Shown one piece after another: positions 37,079 to 46,055 of a stretch of 64,000 nucleotides of DNA; the first letter of the stretch is position 1, and each line of letters starts with the position of its first letter. A program made the translations under genes and the position numbers. The DNA comes from Robbsia andropogonis (lineage in GTDB: Bacteria > Pseudomonadota > Gammaproteobacteria > Burkholderiales > Burkholderiaceae), in assembly GCF_000970345.1 (NCBI RefSeq), contig NZ_LAQU01000014.1, positions 89,513 through 153,512 of the forward strand, read 5' to 3'. The notes under the pieces were generated by a model. That model worked only from the letters and a program-made list of their open reading frames with translations, did no database searches and was not told the DNA's origin.

Positions 37079-38725
37079 ATGGCTCAATGGAATCAAGCAC
37101 GGCAGGCGCGTGATGCCCGGCTTGCCGCAGGTGCGCACGTGGCCCGAGGAAAGCGGGTCGCGGCGAAAGATGTCACCGCATTGCTGGAGGCCGTGCTGCG
37201 ACCCGGCGACCGCGTATGCCTTGAAGGCGATAACCAGAAGCAAGCGGATTTACTCGCGACCGCGCTTGCGGGGGTAGACAACAAGAAGATCCATGACTTG
37301 CATATGGTGCAGTCCGGCATCGTGCTGCCCGAACATCTTGACGTGTTCGAACGCGGTATCGCAAAAAAACTGGACTTCGCGTACTCGGGACCGCAGTCAC
37401 AGCGAATCGCGAAGTTGCTGTTTGGCGGACGCATCGAACTTGGTGCAGTGCATACCTACCTGGAGCTATTTGCACGCTACTTTATCGATCTGACGCCAAA
37501 CGTCGCGCTCATCGCGGCGGTCAGCGCCGATGTCGACGGCAATCTGTACACCGGACCGAACACGGAAGATACGCCTACCGTGGTCGAAGCGACGGCATTC
37601 AAGGACGGCGTTGTCATTGCCCAGGTTGACCGGATAGTTGATAAGGTGCCCCGCGTCGACATCCCGGGCGATCGCGTGCATTTCGTCGTGGAGGCGGGCC
37701 ACCCGTTTTTCGTCGAGCCCCTGTTTACGCGCGACCCTGGGGCAATTACCGAGACGCAAATCCTGACCGCGATGCTCGCGATCAAGGGCATCTATCAGCC
37801 ATATGGCATCAAGCGGCTCAATCACGGCATCGGCTTCAACACGGCGGCGATCGAGCTTTTGCTGCCCACCTACGGAGAGCGGCTTGGCCTGAAAGGAAAA
37901 ATATGCACGCAGTGGGCGCTCAACCCGCATCCCACGCTGATTCCCGCGATCGAATCCGGATGGGTCGAACAAGTCCACTGTTTCGGGTCGGAAGTCGGTA
38001 TGGACGACTATATCCGTGCACGCTCCGATGTGTTCTTCACCGGGGCCGATGGTTCACTGCGATCCAACCGGGCGTTCTGTCAAACGGCCGGGCTGTATGC
38101 CTGTGACATGTTCATCGGCTCAACGCTGCAAATCGACTTGTCAGGTCATTCGTCTACCGTGACCGCTGAACGTATCGCGGGTTTCGGGGGCGCGCCGAAT
38201 ATGGGCAGTGATGCGCGAGGCCGGCGGCACCCAAGCGAGCCATGGCTGAAGGCAGGCGCCGAGGCCGATCCGAAGACCCCTGCCGCGCTGCGGCGTGGGC
38301 GCAAGCTGGTTGTGCAAATTGGCGAGACGTTCGGTGACAAAAACGTACCGATGTTCGTCGAAAAGCTCGATGCCTTGCGGCTCGCGGACAAGTTGTCATT
38401 GGACCTCGCGCCGGTGATGGTGTACGGCGACGATGTAACGCACGTCGTCACCGAGGAAGGCATTGCCAATCTGCTGTTATGTCGCGATGCGGATGAGCGC
38501 GAGCAGGCCATTCGTGGCGTTGCAGGCTACACCGAGGTGGGGCGAGGGCGTGACCGCCGGTTCGTCGAGCGATTGCGGGAGCGCGGGGTGATTCGGCGAC
38601 CAGAGGATCTGGGGGTCGACCCTCTCGATGCGGATCGACGCCTTCTGGCCGCGCGCTCGGTGAAAGATCTGGTGCATTGGTCCGGTGGTTTATACGCGCC
38701 GCCATCGCGGTTTCGCAATTGGTAA
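37079..38725 (+). CDS. mdcA: Malonate decarboxylase alpha subunit (acetyl-S-ACP:malonate ACP transferase)
   Basis: A 548-residue protein of normal MdcA length. Recognisable segments include VCLEGDNQKQADLLA, DLHMVQSGIVLPEHLDVFE and the conserved FGGAPNMGSDARGRRHPSE. It swaps the acetyl group on the acyl carrier subunit for malonate, making malonyl-S-ACP and acetate. First gene of the complete mdc operon and preceded by a strong ribosome site. Confidence 0.97.
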   Translation: MAQWNQARQARDARLAAGAHVARGKRVAAKDVTALLEAVLRPGDRVCLEGDNQKQADLLATALAGVDNKKIHDLHMVQSGIVLPEHLDVFERGIAKKLDFAYSGPQSQRIAKLLFGGRIELGAVHTYLELFARYFIDLTPNVALIAAVSADVDGNLYTGPNTEDTPTVVEATAFKDGVVIAQVDRIVDKVPRVDIPGDRVHFVVEAGHPFFVEPLFTRDPGAITETQILTAMLAIKGIYQPYGIKRLNHGIGFNTAAIELLLPTYGERLGLKGKICTQWALNPHPTLIPAIESGWVEQVHCFGSEVGMDDYIRARSDVFFTGADGSLRSNRAFCQTAGLYACDMFIGSTLQIDLSGHSSTVTAERIAGFGGAPNMGSDARGRRHPSEPWLKAGAEADPKTPAALRRGRKLVVQIGETFGDKNVPMFVEKLDALRLADKLSLDLAPVMVYGDDVTHVVTEEGIANLLLCRDADEREQAIRGVAGYTEVGRGRDRRFVERLRERGVIRRPEDLGVDPLDADRRLLAARSVKDLVHWSGGLYAPPSRFRNW

Positions 38726-38738
38726 CGAGAGGTAGGCA

Positions 38739-39056
38739 ATGGAACGGCTAAGTTATCGTTATACCGCGCGCGAGCGCGTGACGGGCGAATCGACATCAGC
38801 GCTGGTCGGCGTTGTGGCTTCCGGTAATCTCGAAGTGCTCGCCGAGCGTGTGCTCCCCGGCAGTGCCTGCGAAATCGAGATACAGACGGCGGCGATCGGC
38901 TTTGGAGAGGTGTGGCAGGCCGTTGTCGACGATTTCGTCGAGCGCCGGTCGCCGGGTGGGTTGCGATTGTCCATCAACGACGGAGGGGCACGCCCCGATA
39001 CCGTCGCGCTACGTCTTGCTCAAGCTGTTCGCGCAATCGAACGAGGTGAACAATGA
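38739..39056 (+). CDS. mdcC: Malonate decarboxylase acyl carrier (delta) subunit
   Basis: A 105-residue carrier protein. The motif LVGVVASGNLEVL places the likely attachment serine at S28 for the 2'-(5''-phosphoribosyl)-3'-dephospho-CoA arm, matching Ser25 of the Klebsiella protein. The arm is made by MdcB and attached by MdcG, both encoded downstream. It overlaps mdcD by four bases (ATGA). Confidence 0.94.
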   Translation: MERLSYRYTARERVTGESTSALVGVVASGNLEVLAERVLPGSACEIEIQTAAIGFGEVWQAVVDDFVERRSPGGLRLSINDGGARPDTVALRLAQAVRAIERGEQ

Positions 39057-39982
39057 ACGTTCGCGTAGATCAACCGATAGAGAATGCCAGCTGGTATGAA
39101 GCATCTGCCCGTCAACGCATTCATGGCCTGGTGGATGCGGGGAGTTTTGTCGAATTCGTCAGCCCGTCCGAGCGTGAATGGAGTCCGCACTTGCCACTCT
39201 TCGATCTGCCGCGTCAATTCGACGACGGCATGATCGTCGGGCGGGCAAGCCTGGACGGTCGTCCGGTGTTTGTCGCGGCGCAAGAAGGGCGATTCATGGG
39301 AGGGGCTGTCGGCGAAGTGCATGGTGCAAAGCTGACCGGTCTGCTACGTGCCGCCCGGGATGCGCGCACGGTGCCCGTCCTTATTTTGTTTGATACGGGC
39401 GGCGTGCGTTTGCAGGAAGCCAACGCAGGCGAGGTCGCCATTGCTGAAATCATGCGTGCGGTGGTCGACGCGCGGTTTGCCGGCGTGCCGGTGCTCGGCC
39501 TTATCGGAGGCCGCGCCGGATGCTACGGCGGCGGCGGACTGCTGGCGGCATGTTGTTCGGCACTGGCTGTTTCCGAGCAAGGGCGCATCAGTGTGTCGGG
39601 TCCGGAAGTCATCGAGACCAATCGTGGCGCTGATGAATTCGACTCAAAAGACCGCGCGCTTGTCTGGCGCACAATGGGGGGCAAGCATCGAAGACTCATC
39701 GGTGCTGTTGAACGTTTTGTCGACGATACCGTAACCGCATTTCGCGATGCCGCCCTGGCATTGCTTGCCGAGCACGCCCCATTCGAACTGGCGACACTTG
39801 AAGCGGAGCAGCGCCGACTGGACGAACGTATCGCCACTTTCGGCGCTTCCAAGGACGCCCGGGATGTGTGGCGTGCATTGGGTGCGACAGACAGCGAGGT
39901 CCAGGACATTCCGGCGATGCCTTGCGACACTTTTTCCACATTGGCGGAACGCTTACAGGAGACGCGACATGACGCTCGATGA
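39053..39982 (+). CDS. mdcD: Malonate decarboxylase beta subunit (malonyl-S-ACP decarboxylase)
   Basis: A 309-residue carboxyltransferase-fold protein with WYEASARQRIHGLVDAGSF near the start, GRFMGGAVGEVHGAK and the oxyanion-hole-like IGGRAGCYGGGGLLAACC. With MdcE it decarboxylates malonyl-S-ACP to acetyl-S-ACP and CO2. Start at 39053 overlaps the mdcC stop. Confidence 0.95.
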   Translation: MNVRVDQPIENASWYEASARQRIHGLVDAGSFVEFVSPSEREWSPHLPLFDLPRQFDDGMIVGRASLDGRPVFVAAQEGRFMGGAVGEVHGAKLTGLLRAARDARTVPVLILFDTGGVRLQEANAGEVAIAEIMRAVVDARFAGVPVLGLIGGRAGCYGGGGLLAACCSALAVSEQGRISVSGPEVIETNRGADEFDSKDRALVWRTMGGKHRRLIGAVERFVDDTVTAFRDAALALLAEHAPFELATLEAEQRRLDERIATFGASKDARDVWRALGATDSEVQDIPAMPCDTFSTLAERLQETRHDAR

Positions 39983-40685
39983 GATTCTCAGCGCCCTGAA
40001 TCATACGATCTCCGTGCGCGACGATGGGCTTCTTTCCGGGACGGCGACCATTGAAGGACAAACGGTCGATGTCATCGGCATGTCGAACCACCAGTTCATC
40101 GGCGTTGACGAAGCGCTATGGCTTTCGCAACGCGTGCTCGAGACAATTCGCCAGGGAGACGATACGCCGATCCTCGTCTTGATCGATAGCGCAAGTCAGC
40201 GGATGAGCAAGCGGGACGAGTTGCTCGGCTTGAACGAATGTCTATCTCACCTTGCAAAATGCCTGTTGCTTGCCAGTCTTCATGGTCATCAAACGGTAGG
40301 CCTGCTTTATGGACAGACGGCGGCCGGTGCCTTTATTGCTACCGCACTGGCGACGCGTGTGCTCGTTGCCTTACCGGGTGCCGAGCCTGCCGTGATGGAT
40401 TTACCGTCCATGTCGCGCGTGACGAAATTGTCGATCGAGGCATTGCAGGAGAAGGCCAAATCGACGGCTGTGTTTGCGCCGGGGCTCGATAACTTGGCAA
40501 AAACAGGGGCGGTGGATGAAGTGCTCGACCCCGCGCAACCGTTGGCAAGACAACTTGCGCGATGGCTCGAAGCGCCTGCTGAGCGCGCCGACGGGCGCGG
40601 CCTTCTGGGGCAGTCGCGAGGCGGACGCCAGGCTGCCGCGCGGATTGCCGAACGCGTATATGCACTCGCGCATGACGCTATCTGA
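39969..40685 (+). CDS. mdcE: Malonate decarboxylase gamma subunit (co-decarboxylase)
   Basis: A 238-residue partner of MdcD. It shows DTPILVLIDSASQRMSKRDELLGLNE, a family hallmark, and QTAAGAFIATALA. ATG 39969 overlaps mdcD by 14 bases; the open frame from 39747 is shadow of mdcD. Forms the decarboxylase heterodimer with MdcD. Confidence 0.95.
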   Translation: MTLDEILSALNHTISVRDDGLLSGTATIEGQTVDVIGMSNHQFIGVDEALWLSQRVLETIRQGDDTPILVLIDSASQRMSKRDELLGLNECLSHLAKCLLLASLHGHQTVGLLYGQTAAGAFIATALATRVLVALPGAEPAVMDLPSMSRVTKLSIEALQEKAKSTAVFAPGLDNLAKTGAVDEVLDPAQPLARQLARWLEAPAERADGRGLLGQSRGGRQAAARIAERVYALAHDAI

Positions 40686-41355
40686 CGCTGTCATCGCGCG
40701 GCATACGGTCGTGCGTGTTTCGCACGCTGCGTGGGAGGCGTGTCTTGCGACCCAGCCGGCGCTTGCGAACGAAGCTCTGATTCGAGACTGGGTGAAAGCG
40801 GGAAGACCGTTGATGGCGCGTCGTGCGAACGCATGCGATGCTGCAATAGGAGCGGGCGTCCCGCTCGGCCTGCCCCTGCCGCCTTCAGCAGGCAAGCGCC
40901 GAATCAGTGTAGTCGTCCCGCGGGATCGGATCGTGTCGGTCGCGGCACCGCCCACACTCGCCTCGTTGGTGGATGTTGCGCCTGATCACTGGCGTGCGAC
41001 GATCCATGCACTCTGTGCGCTTTCCAGTCGACATCGGGTGGAATGCCGTGCGTTCGGCAGTCTTGCATGGCAAGGGCTGACGAGTCTGCCCTATCTGAGC
41101 GCGGCTTCCGATCTGGACCTTTTGTTCGATTTGCCGCAAGGAGACAACGTGACGCGCACGCTCGATACGCTACTATCCGACATCGCGCGCTGTGCTGCCG
41201 TTGCACCGATGAGAATCGACGGTGAGATCATTCGCGCGGATGGGGCCGGGGTAAATTGGCGAGAATTGCATGAGGCGAAGGGCGATGTCGTTGTGAAACG
41301 GGCGACAGACGTCGTGTTGTTACCGGCACGCGAATTTGTCGAGGTGAAGACATGA
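40672..41355 (+). CDS. mdcG: Malonate decarboxylase holo-ACP synthase (phosphoribosyl-dephospho-CoA transferase)
   Basis: About 227 residues. The nucleotidyltransferase-like core is AFGSLAWQGLTSLPYLSAASDLDLLFDL (in two parts: FGSLAWQGLT and SAASDLDLLFD), with the Asp pair that binds metal. It transfers the modified dephospho-CoA arm to the serine of MdcC. I use ATG 40672, which gives the same 14-base overlap as mdcD/mdcE; ATG 40660 is possible. Confidence 0.9.
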   Translation: MTLSDAVIARHTVVRVSHAAWEACLATQPALANEALIRDWVKAGRPLMARRANACDAAIGAGVPLGLPLPPSAGKRRISVVVPRDRIVSVAAPPTLASLVDVAPDHWRATIHALCALSSRHRVECRAFGSLAWQGLTSLPYLSAASDLDLLFDLPQGDNVTRTLDTLLSDIARCAAVAPMRIDGEIIRADGAGVNWRELHEAKGDVVVKRATDVVLLPAREFVEVKT

Positions 41356-42227
41356 TTGGCCTGAACGTCTGTGCGAACGATGAGGTCGCGAGCGATGCTG
41401 ACGCCATCGCTTATACAGCGGCGCAATGCTTGCGACTTGAGATCGACACCTGGCCGAAGCCAGGGCTTGTCAGTTGGGTGGACACGGGTAGTCACGACGA
41501 CATGGACGCGCAGACCTTTGCGTCCAGCACCGCCGCTATCGAACCCTATTTTTCCGAACTGGCGCGAGCAGGAGCGGCACAGTCCGGTATGTCGACGTTG
41601 CGTCGCATCGGCATACGGGCGGAGCACGCCATGCTTGCCGCGACGCGGGGCGTGAATACGCACCGCGGCGCGATCTTCGGTGTCGGCTTGCTCTGCGCGG
41701 CAGCGGGTCGTCGTGCTGCGGATGACGTGTTCGCGCACGCCCTTCCCATGCCGACATTAGGTGAGTGCGTTCGCCGTTATTGGGGAGAGGACATTCTCGG
41801 CGGTCCGCGCGCATCGAATAGCCATGGCGAAGTTGCCGGGCGGCGATACGGTGCCGGCGGGGCGCGTCAGGAAGCGGCAAATGGCTTCGAAAGCGTATAC
41901 CGCGTCGGCGTCCCGGCGCTTCGCGAAGGCGCGTTGCTTTGTCCGGGGAACGCGGCTGCCGCCCGCGTGCATGCTTGCTTCGCCCTCATTGCCTCGGTCA
42001 TCGACACGAATCTGCTGCATCGCGGCGGCGAGGCGGGTCTTGCCTTTGCCCAGCAGACTGCGCGGGCATTTCTCGACAGGGGCGGCGTTGGTGCATCCGA
42101 TTGGTTGACGCATGCGTGCGCCGCGCATGACGCATTTGTCGCGCGCCGCCTGAGTCCCGGCGGTGCCGCGGATCTGCTTGCGATGAGTTTGTTCGCGGCC
42201 GCGTTTGACCAGGAGACACCGTCATGA
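41352..42227 (+). CDS. mdcB: Triphosphoribosyl-dephospho-CoA synthase
   Basis: A 291-residue CitG/MdcB-family protein: AAQCLRLEIDTWPKPGLVSWVDTGSHDDMDA is the family start (KPGLV...GSHDDM), GVNTHRGAIFG the conserved centre. It makes the prosthetic-group precursor from ATP and dephospho-CoA. ATGA overlap with mdcG at 41352-41355. Confidence 0.94.
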   Translation: MIGLNVCANDEVASDADAIAYTAAQCLRLEIDTWPKPGLVSWVDTGSHDDMDAQTFASSTAAIEPYFSELARAGAAQSGMSTLRRIGIRAEHAMLAATRGVNTHRGAIFGVGLLCAAAGRRAADDVFAHALPMPTLGECVRRYWGEDILGGPRASNSHGEVAGRRYGAGGARQEAANGFESVYRVGVPALREGALLCPGNAAAARVHACFALIASVIDTNLLHRGGEAGLAFAQQTARAFLDRGGVGASDWLTHACAAHDAFVARRLSPGGAADLLAMSLFAAAFDQETPS

Positions 42228-43156
42228 CCGTCGCGATCCTATGCTCTGGTCAAGGGCATCAGCATCCCGGGATGTTTGACTTTGTTGCCGACGAATCGCG
42301 GGCCGCGCCGCTATTTTCACATGCCGCGCGCTTTCTGGGAGAGGACCCGCGTGATTGGGTACGCAATGCAAGTGCCGACGCCTTGCAGGGCAATCGCGCG
42401 GCGCAGTTGCTATGTACGCTGCATGCCATCATCGCGTTCGCGCGTATCGGCCCTGCGCTACCGGCGCGCATCATCGTTGCCGGCTATAGTGTGGGCGAGG
42501 TTGCCGCCTGGCATGTCGCGGGATGTCTTGGTGCCATCGATACGCTCGATCTCATCGTCGCACGCGCAGACGCAATGGATGCGGCGAGCCACGGTAACGA
42601 AGGCCTGTTGTTCGTACGGGGCTTGCATCGGGAAAGCCTTGATGCGCTCTGCGCCGAACACGATGCCGATATCGCCATCATCAATCCTGGGGACGCGTAT
42701 GTCCTGGCCGGCGCAACCGACGCGTTGGCAACACTTGCCGGTTGCGCGCGCGAAGCAGGTGCGACGAGAGTCGTGACGGTGCCGGTACGCGTCGCATCTC
42801 ATAGCCATCGGCTTGCCGCCGCCGTGCCTGTGTTTCGTGCGGCACTCGGCAAAGCAGCGATAGGGAGAGGCAAGGCGGGCACGCGGCTTTTCAGCGGTAT
42901 CGACGGATCAGTCGTTCTTGATACGAACGACGGCCTGGACAAGCTTGCGCGCCAAATTGGCGAGCCCGTCGACTGGGCCGCCTGCATGGCTGCTTGCGTC
43001 GAAGCAGGTGCGACTGCTTTTCTTGAGCTAGGCCCTGGCCGTGCGTTGGCGGAGATCGCAGCTGGCGCCTATCCGTTGATTCCCGCGCGCAGTGTCGATG
43101 ACTTCCGGTCGATGGAAGGCTTGTCGACTTGGCTTGCCCGCGTGTCACCTGCCTGA
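42224..43156 (+). CDS. mdcH: Malonyl-CoA:ACP transacylase of malonate decarboxylase
   Basis: A 310-residue FabD-like acyltransferase with the GQGHQHPGMFD start, catalytic S89 in VAGYSVGEVAAWH and the His region VASHSHRLAAAVP. It primes the carrier subunit with malonate from malonyl-CoA. Last gene of the mdc operon, with an ATGA overlap to mdcB. No malonate carrier (mdcF or mdcLM) follows, so transport must be encoded elsewhere. Confidence 0.93.
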   Translation: MTVAILCSGQGHQHPGMFDFVADESRAAPLFSHAARFLGEDPRDWVRNASADALQGNRAAQLLCTLHAIIAFARIGPALPARIIVAGYSVGEVAAWHVAGCLGAIDTLDLIVARADAMDAASHGNEGLLFVRGLHRESLDALCAEHDADIAIINPGDAYVLAGATDALATLAGCAREAGATRVVTVPVRVASHSHRLAAAVPVFRAALGKAAIGRGKAGTRLFSGIDGSVVLDTNDGLDKLARQIGEPVDWAACMAACVEAGATAFLELGPGRALAEIAAGAYPLIPARSVDDFRSMEGLSTWLARVSPA

Positions 43157-43177
43157 GGCGCTTCGCCGCAATCCCGA

Positions 43178-43203
43178 GGTGTGACCTGCATGGTGGTCAC
43201 ACC
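43178..43203. terminator. Strong hairpin between convergent mdcH and chaperone genes
   Basis: GGTGTGACC (43178-43186) and GGTCACACC (43195-43203) form a perfect 9-base stem with an 8-base loop, 21 bases past the mdcH stop and overlapping the stop codon of the convergent chaperone gene. No T tract follows on either strand, so if it ends transcription it is not a canonical intrinsic terminator. Confidence 0.5.
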
Positions 43204-43652
43204 GATTGCTGCGTCGTCAAGCCGGGGTGACCTGATGCATTGCCGTGCTCTGCGATGTTTGGCAAGAAATGGCGCCAATGCAGACATTGATTGACGAAAC
43301 TCTCCAACGCGTTAATGGCTTCTTGTCGGGTTTGATTTTCGAGCATCATGGTCTTGAAAAAGATGACGCGCTCCAATTTTGGGTCATAGCCAAAATGCGA
43401 CTGCGCAGTCGCGAGGCCGAACAGATGAATTTGAAGAAGGTGGGCAAAAATGGTTTCCCGATTCGACACCGGTACATTGCCAATGGTCGCTTGAATTTGC
43501 ACGACGGTTTGCGCATCGTCCTGGCCCTCCGCTTCCAGAGTGACTTCCAACGACTCGTCGAATTGAATCGTGCAACTGCCCGTTTTTGCCGCCTCTTTCA
43601 GATCCAATCGCGCTTCCAGACCTAAAGCAGCCAATAATTCAGCGAAGTTCAT
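43197..43652 (-). CDS. Type III secretion chaperone, CesT/Tir family
   Basis: A 151-residue protein starting MNFAELLAALGLE, with the CesT-family alternation of an N-terminal helix, beta-sheet (TCTIQFDE-like strands, LEVTLEAEG) and dimerising helix followed by HLLQIHLFGLATAQSHFGYD. Such proteins hold one effector unfolded for secretion by the needle apparatus. ATG 43652 has GAGGTCGAG upstream; the frame stays open to 43784. No effector or secretion gene lies beside it: the neighbours are mdcH and an IclR gene. Confidence 0.8.
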   Translation of the reverse strand: MNFAELLAALGLEARLDLKEAAKTGSCTIQFDESLEVTLEAEGQDDAQTVVQIQATIGNVPVSNRETIFAHLLQIHLFGLATAQSHFGYDPKLERVIFFKTMMLENQTRQEAINALESFVNQCLHWRHFLPNIAEHGNASGHPGLTTQQSV

Positions 43653-43734
43653 CTCGACCTCGTGCAGGCTGTGTTCATACACCGTTGGGTGGCCAGACAT
43701 CACCGAGCGCATGGTGGGCGCGCGGCCGCAACGC

Positions 43735-43751
43735 AAGACACGACGTGTCTT
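43735..43751. promoter_or_regulatory. Perfect palindrome upstream of the chaperone gene
   Basis: AAGACACG and CGTGTCTT flank a single A, a perfect 8-base dyad 83 bases before the chaperone start. It may be an operator for that gene. No second copy noticed. Confidence 0.35.
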
Positions 43752-43864
43752 CGCGCCATAGGTCGTAGGTGACCTGCTTGCCAAAGTGGTTCCCCTATTG
43801 CCTGAGAGGGACGCGCCTGCGGCGTGATTTCAGAGCGGAACGCACGGTGAGATGATCCGTGGCG

Positions 43865-44587
43865 TCACGTGTTACTCATTGCTTGCTTGAAGAGGTGATC
43901 GCAAAACGCCGTCGATGCGCCCAGTTTTCGAGACAGGGATGCGGCCGTGGCGAGCAAAAGTGCGTCGTAACGATTCTCGGCGCGGGCAGCTTCCATTCTG
44001 GCCACGGGTCCGGAAAGGGTCATCGCGGCCATGAATGCATTATTTTCGCCAAATATCGGGACAGCGAACGCTGCCGTATATTCATCGCGCTCACGCGATG
44101 TGAACCATGGCAACGGCCTTGGCAATGCCGCCGTGCTGTCCTGAGTCCAATGTCTGATTACCAGTGAGCCGCACGTATTGTCTAGCGGCAATGACGTGCC
44201 TGGCAGTCGCGTTTCCCTCAAACCCACCGGGGGTTCCACCCGAAATAAACAAAGCCGCTCGCCATTTTCAAGCACGTTGTAGGAGGCGCTTTCTCCGGTT
44301 TCCTGAGATAGGGCCAGCAAGGCCGGTTTGACCAGATTCGCCAGTTGGAAAGATGCTTCATACAAGTTTCCAAGATAAAGCAGTCGCGGACCAAGAGAAT
44401 AATCGCCGGATTCCGAACGGATAACGTAGTTCATCCTTTCGAGAGAATTCATCAACCGATAGATCGTCGTACGGTGCATTGCCGCATGTTTCGCCAGGGC
44501 CGCAAGCGTCCACGTCTGGTGTGCGGGCGTAAAGCAATCCAATAACGCCAGCGCCTTCTCCACGGCTGCGACACCTTCGTTACTCAT
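43865..44587 (-). CDS. IclR-family transcriptional regulator
   Basis: A 240-residue IclR protein: winged helix in residues ~5-70 (VEKALALLDCFTPAHQTWTLAALAKHA, then HRTTIYRLMNSLERMNYV) and a GAF-like effector domain with ETGESASYNVLENGERLCLFRV. ATG 44587 has AAGGA eight bases upstream; the open frame to 44887 is not coding. It is divergent from the aminotransferase operon and likely controls it through the palindromes between them. Confidence 0.9.
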   Translation of the reverse strand: MSNEGVAAVEKALALLDCFTPAHQTWTLAALAKHAAMHRTTIYRLMNSLERMNYVIRSESGDYSLGPRLLYLGNLYEASFQLANLVKPALLALSQETGESASYNVLENGERLCLFRVEPPVGLRETRLPGTSLPLDNTCGSLVIRHWTQDSTAALPRPLPWFTSRERDEYTAAFAVPIFGENNAFMAAMTLSGPVARMEAARAENRYDALLLATAASLSRKLGASTAFCDHLFKQAMSNT

Positions 44588-44695
44588 ATTCGTTCCTTGA
44601 ATGAAATCGTGTACAGGGTAATCGTGGGGTGTAGTGAATGCACATAAATCTTGCCCGACCATTTTTTCTGTCTTATATTTGTTCACATAATACAC

Positions 44696-44715
44696 TGTAC
44701 GTGTACATTGTACAC
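44696..44715. promoter_or_regulatory. Overlapping palindromes, candidate IclR operator
   Basis: Two overlapping dyads lie just before the aminotransferase gene: TGTACGTGTACA (44696-44707, arms of 5) and GTGTACATTGTACAC (44701-44715, arms of 7 around a single T). The repeated GTACA half-site pattern fits a dimeric regulator site in the divergent promoter region. Confidence 0.6.
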
Positions 44716-44732
44716 ACTCAAGGAGTGGGAAA

Positions 44733-45941
44733 GTGGCATTGTCGATCGAGGCCGGGCGCATCAAGCGAATCAAGCCATCGGCCAGCGTCGCGGCGAAGGC
44801 GCTGGCAAACGAACTCATTGCAGCCGGACACGATATCGTCGATTTCACCGCCGGCGAGCCGGACTTCGATACCCCAGCGCATATCACGGAGGCGGCCTAC
44901 CACGCAGCGCAACGCGGCGAGACGCGCTATACCGCGACAAGCGGGACCGTTGCGCTTCGTGATGCGATCTGCGCGAAATTCTTGCGTGAAAACATGTTGC
45001 AATACGCGCGTAACGAGGTGCTTGTCGCTAATGGCGCGAAGCACGTCATTTTCAATGCGCTGACGGCAACCGTTGAAGAGGGGGATGAAGTAATCGTTCC
45101 TGCGCCGTATTGGGTTTCTTATCCGGACATCGTGCTGCTGAATGGCGGCACGCCTGTTATCGTGCCTTGCACGCAGGCGGATAATTTCAAGCTGACGCCG
45201 CACGCACTTGAAGCCGCGATCACGCCGAAGACAAAGTGGTTGATCCTGAACAGCCCGAATAATCCCACCGGCGCATTGTATTCCGCTGCGGAATTGCAAT
45301 TGCTCGGGGCGGTTCTTGAGCGTCATCCGCATGTGTGGGTGATGACAGATGAAATTTACGAACATTTGACGTATGACGGCGCGACGTTCGTCAGCTTTGC
45401 CGCTGCGGTCCCGTCACTATGGAACCGTACGCTGACCATCAACGGCGTATCTAAAGCCTATGCGATGACCGGCTGGCGGATTGGATATGCCGGTGGTCCG
45501 CGCCCGCTGATTGCCGCCATGGACAAGCTAATGTCGCAAAGCACCGGTGGCGCCAGCGCGGTCAGTCAGGCGGCGGCGGTGGCTGCACTGACGGGTTCGC
45601 AGTCGTTCGTTGCCTCGTCGCTGGAGGCATTCACCGCGCGCCGCGATTTGATGGTGTCCTTGCTGAACGAAGTGGACGGCCTCGATTGTCTGACGCCGGG
45701 CGGCGCGTTTTACGTCTATCCGGCTTGCGGCGCCTGCATTGGCAAAATCACGCCGCACGGCAAGACCTTGCACACCGATAAAGAGGTGGCGATGTATTTG
45801 CTTGAGGCGGCTCAGGTCGCCGTGTTGGACGGCGGCGCCTACGGCCTTTCAGCCCATCTTCGCTTGTCGTTCGCTACATCGTCTGAGCGTATCCGCGAAG
45901 GCTGCAATCGTATCGCACTTGCGCTAGGTGCGTTGCATTGA
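44733..45941 (+). CDS. PLP-dependent class I aminotransferase (aspartate/prephenate aminotransferase type)
   Basis: A 402-residue aminotransferase. K241 in NGVSKAYAMTGWRIGY binds PLP; NSPNNPTGALY and the C-terminal HLRLSFATSSERIREG Arg contact the cofactor and substrate carboxylate. The start is GTG 44733 behind AAGGAG. It probably removes the amino group of the imported amino acid, giving a 2-keto acid for the enzymes downstream. First gene of the IclR-flanked operon. Confidence 0.92.
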   Translation: MALSIEAGRIKRIKPSASVAAKALANELIAAGHDIVDFTAGEPDFDTPAHITEAAYHAAQRGETRYTATSGTVALRDAICAKFLRENMLQYARNEVLVANGAKHVIFNALTATVEEGDEVIVPAPYWVSYPDIVLLNGGTPVIVPCTQADNFKLTPHALEAAITPKTKWLILNSPNNPTGALYSAAELQLLGAVLERHPHVWVMTDEIYEHLTYDGATFVSFAAAVPSLWNRTLTINGVSKAYAMTGWRIGYAGGPRPLIAAMDKLMSQSTGGASAVSQAAAVAALTGSQSFVASSLEAFTARRDLMVSLLNEVDGLDCLTPGGAFYVYPACGACIGKITPHGKTLHTDKEVAMYLLEAAQVAVLDGGAYGLSAHLRLSFATSSERIREGCNRIALALGALH

Positions 45942-46055
45942 ACCGCATTGTGACTTTTTACGATCGGATTCGGCATGCCTCTCATGGCGTTGCGATTTTA
46001 AAAGGTGTCCCTATCGTTCGTCGCATTCCAACATTCGCTGATTAAGGGTTCGAGT

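Noticed and set aside
43780..43850. Minus-strand sequence with CTCTCAGGCA and CGCCGCAGGCG, reminiscent of the 3' part of a glycine riboswitch
   Set aside because: The 5' GGAGAGAC half and the second aptamer are not visible, and the gene after it is a secretion chaperone rather than a glycine gene. A covariance-model search would decide.
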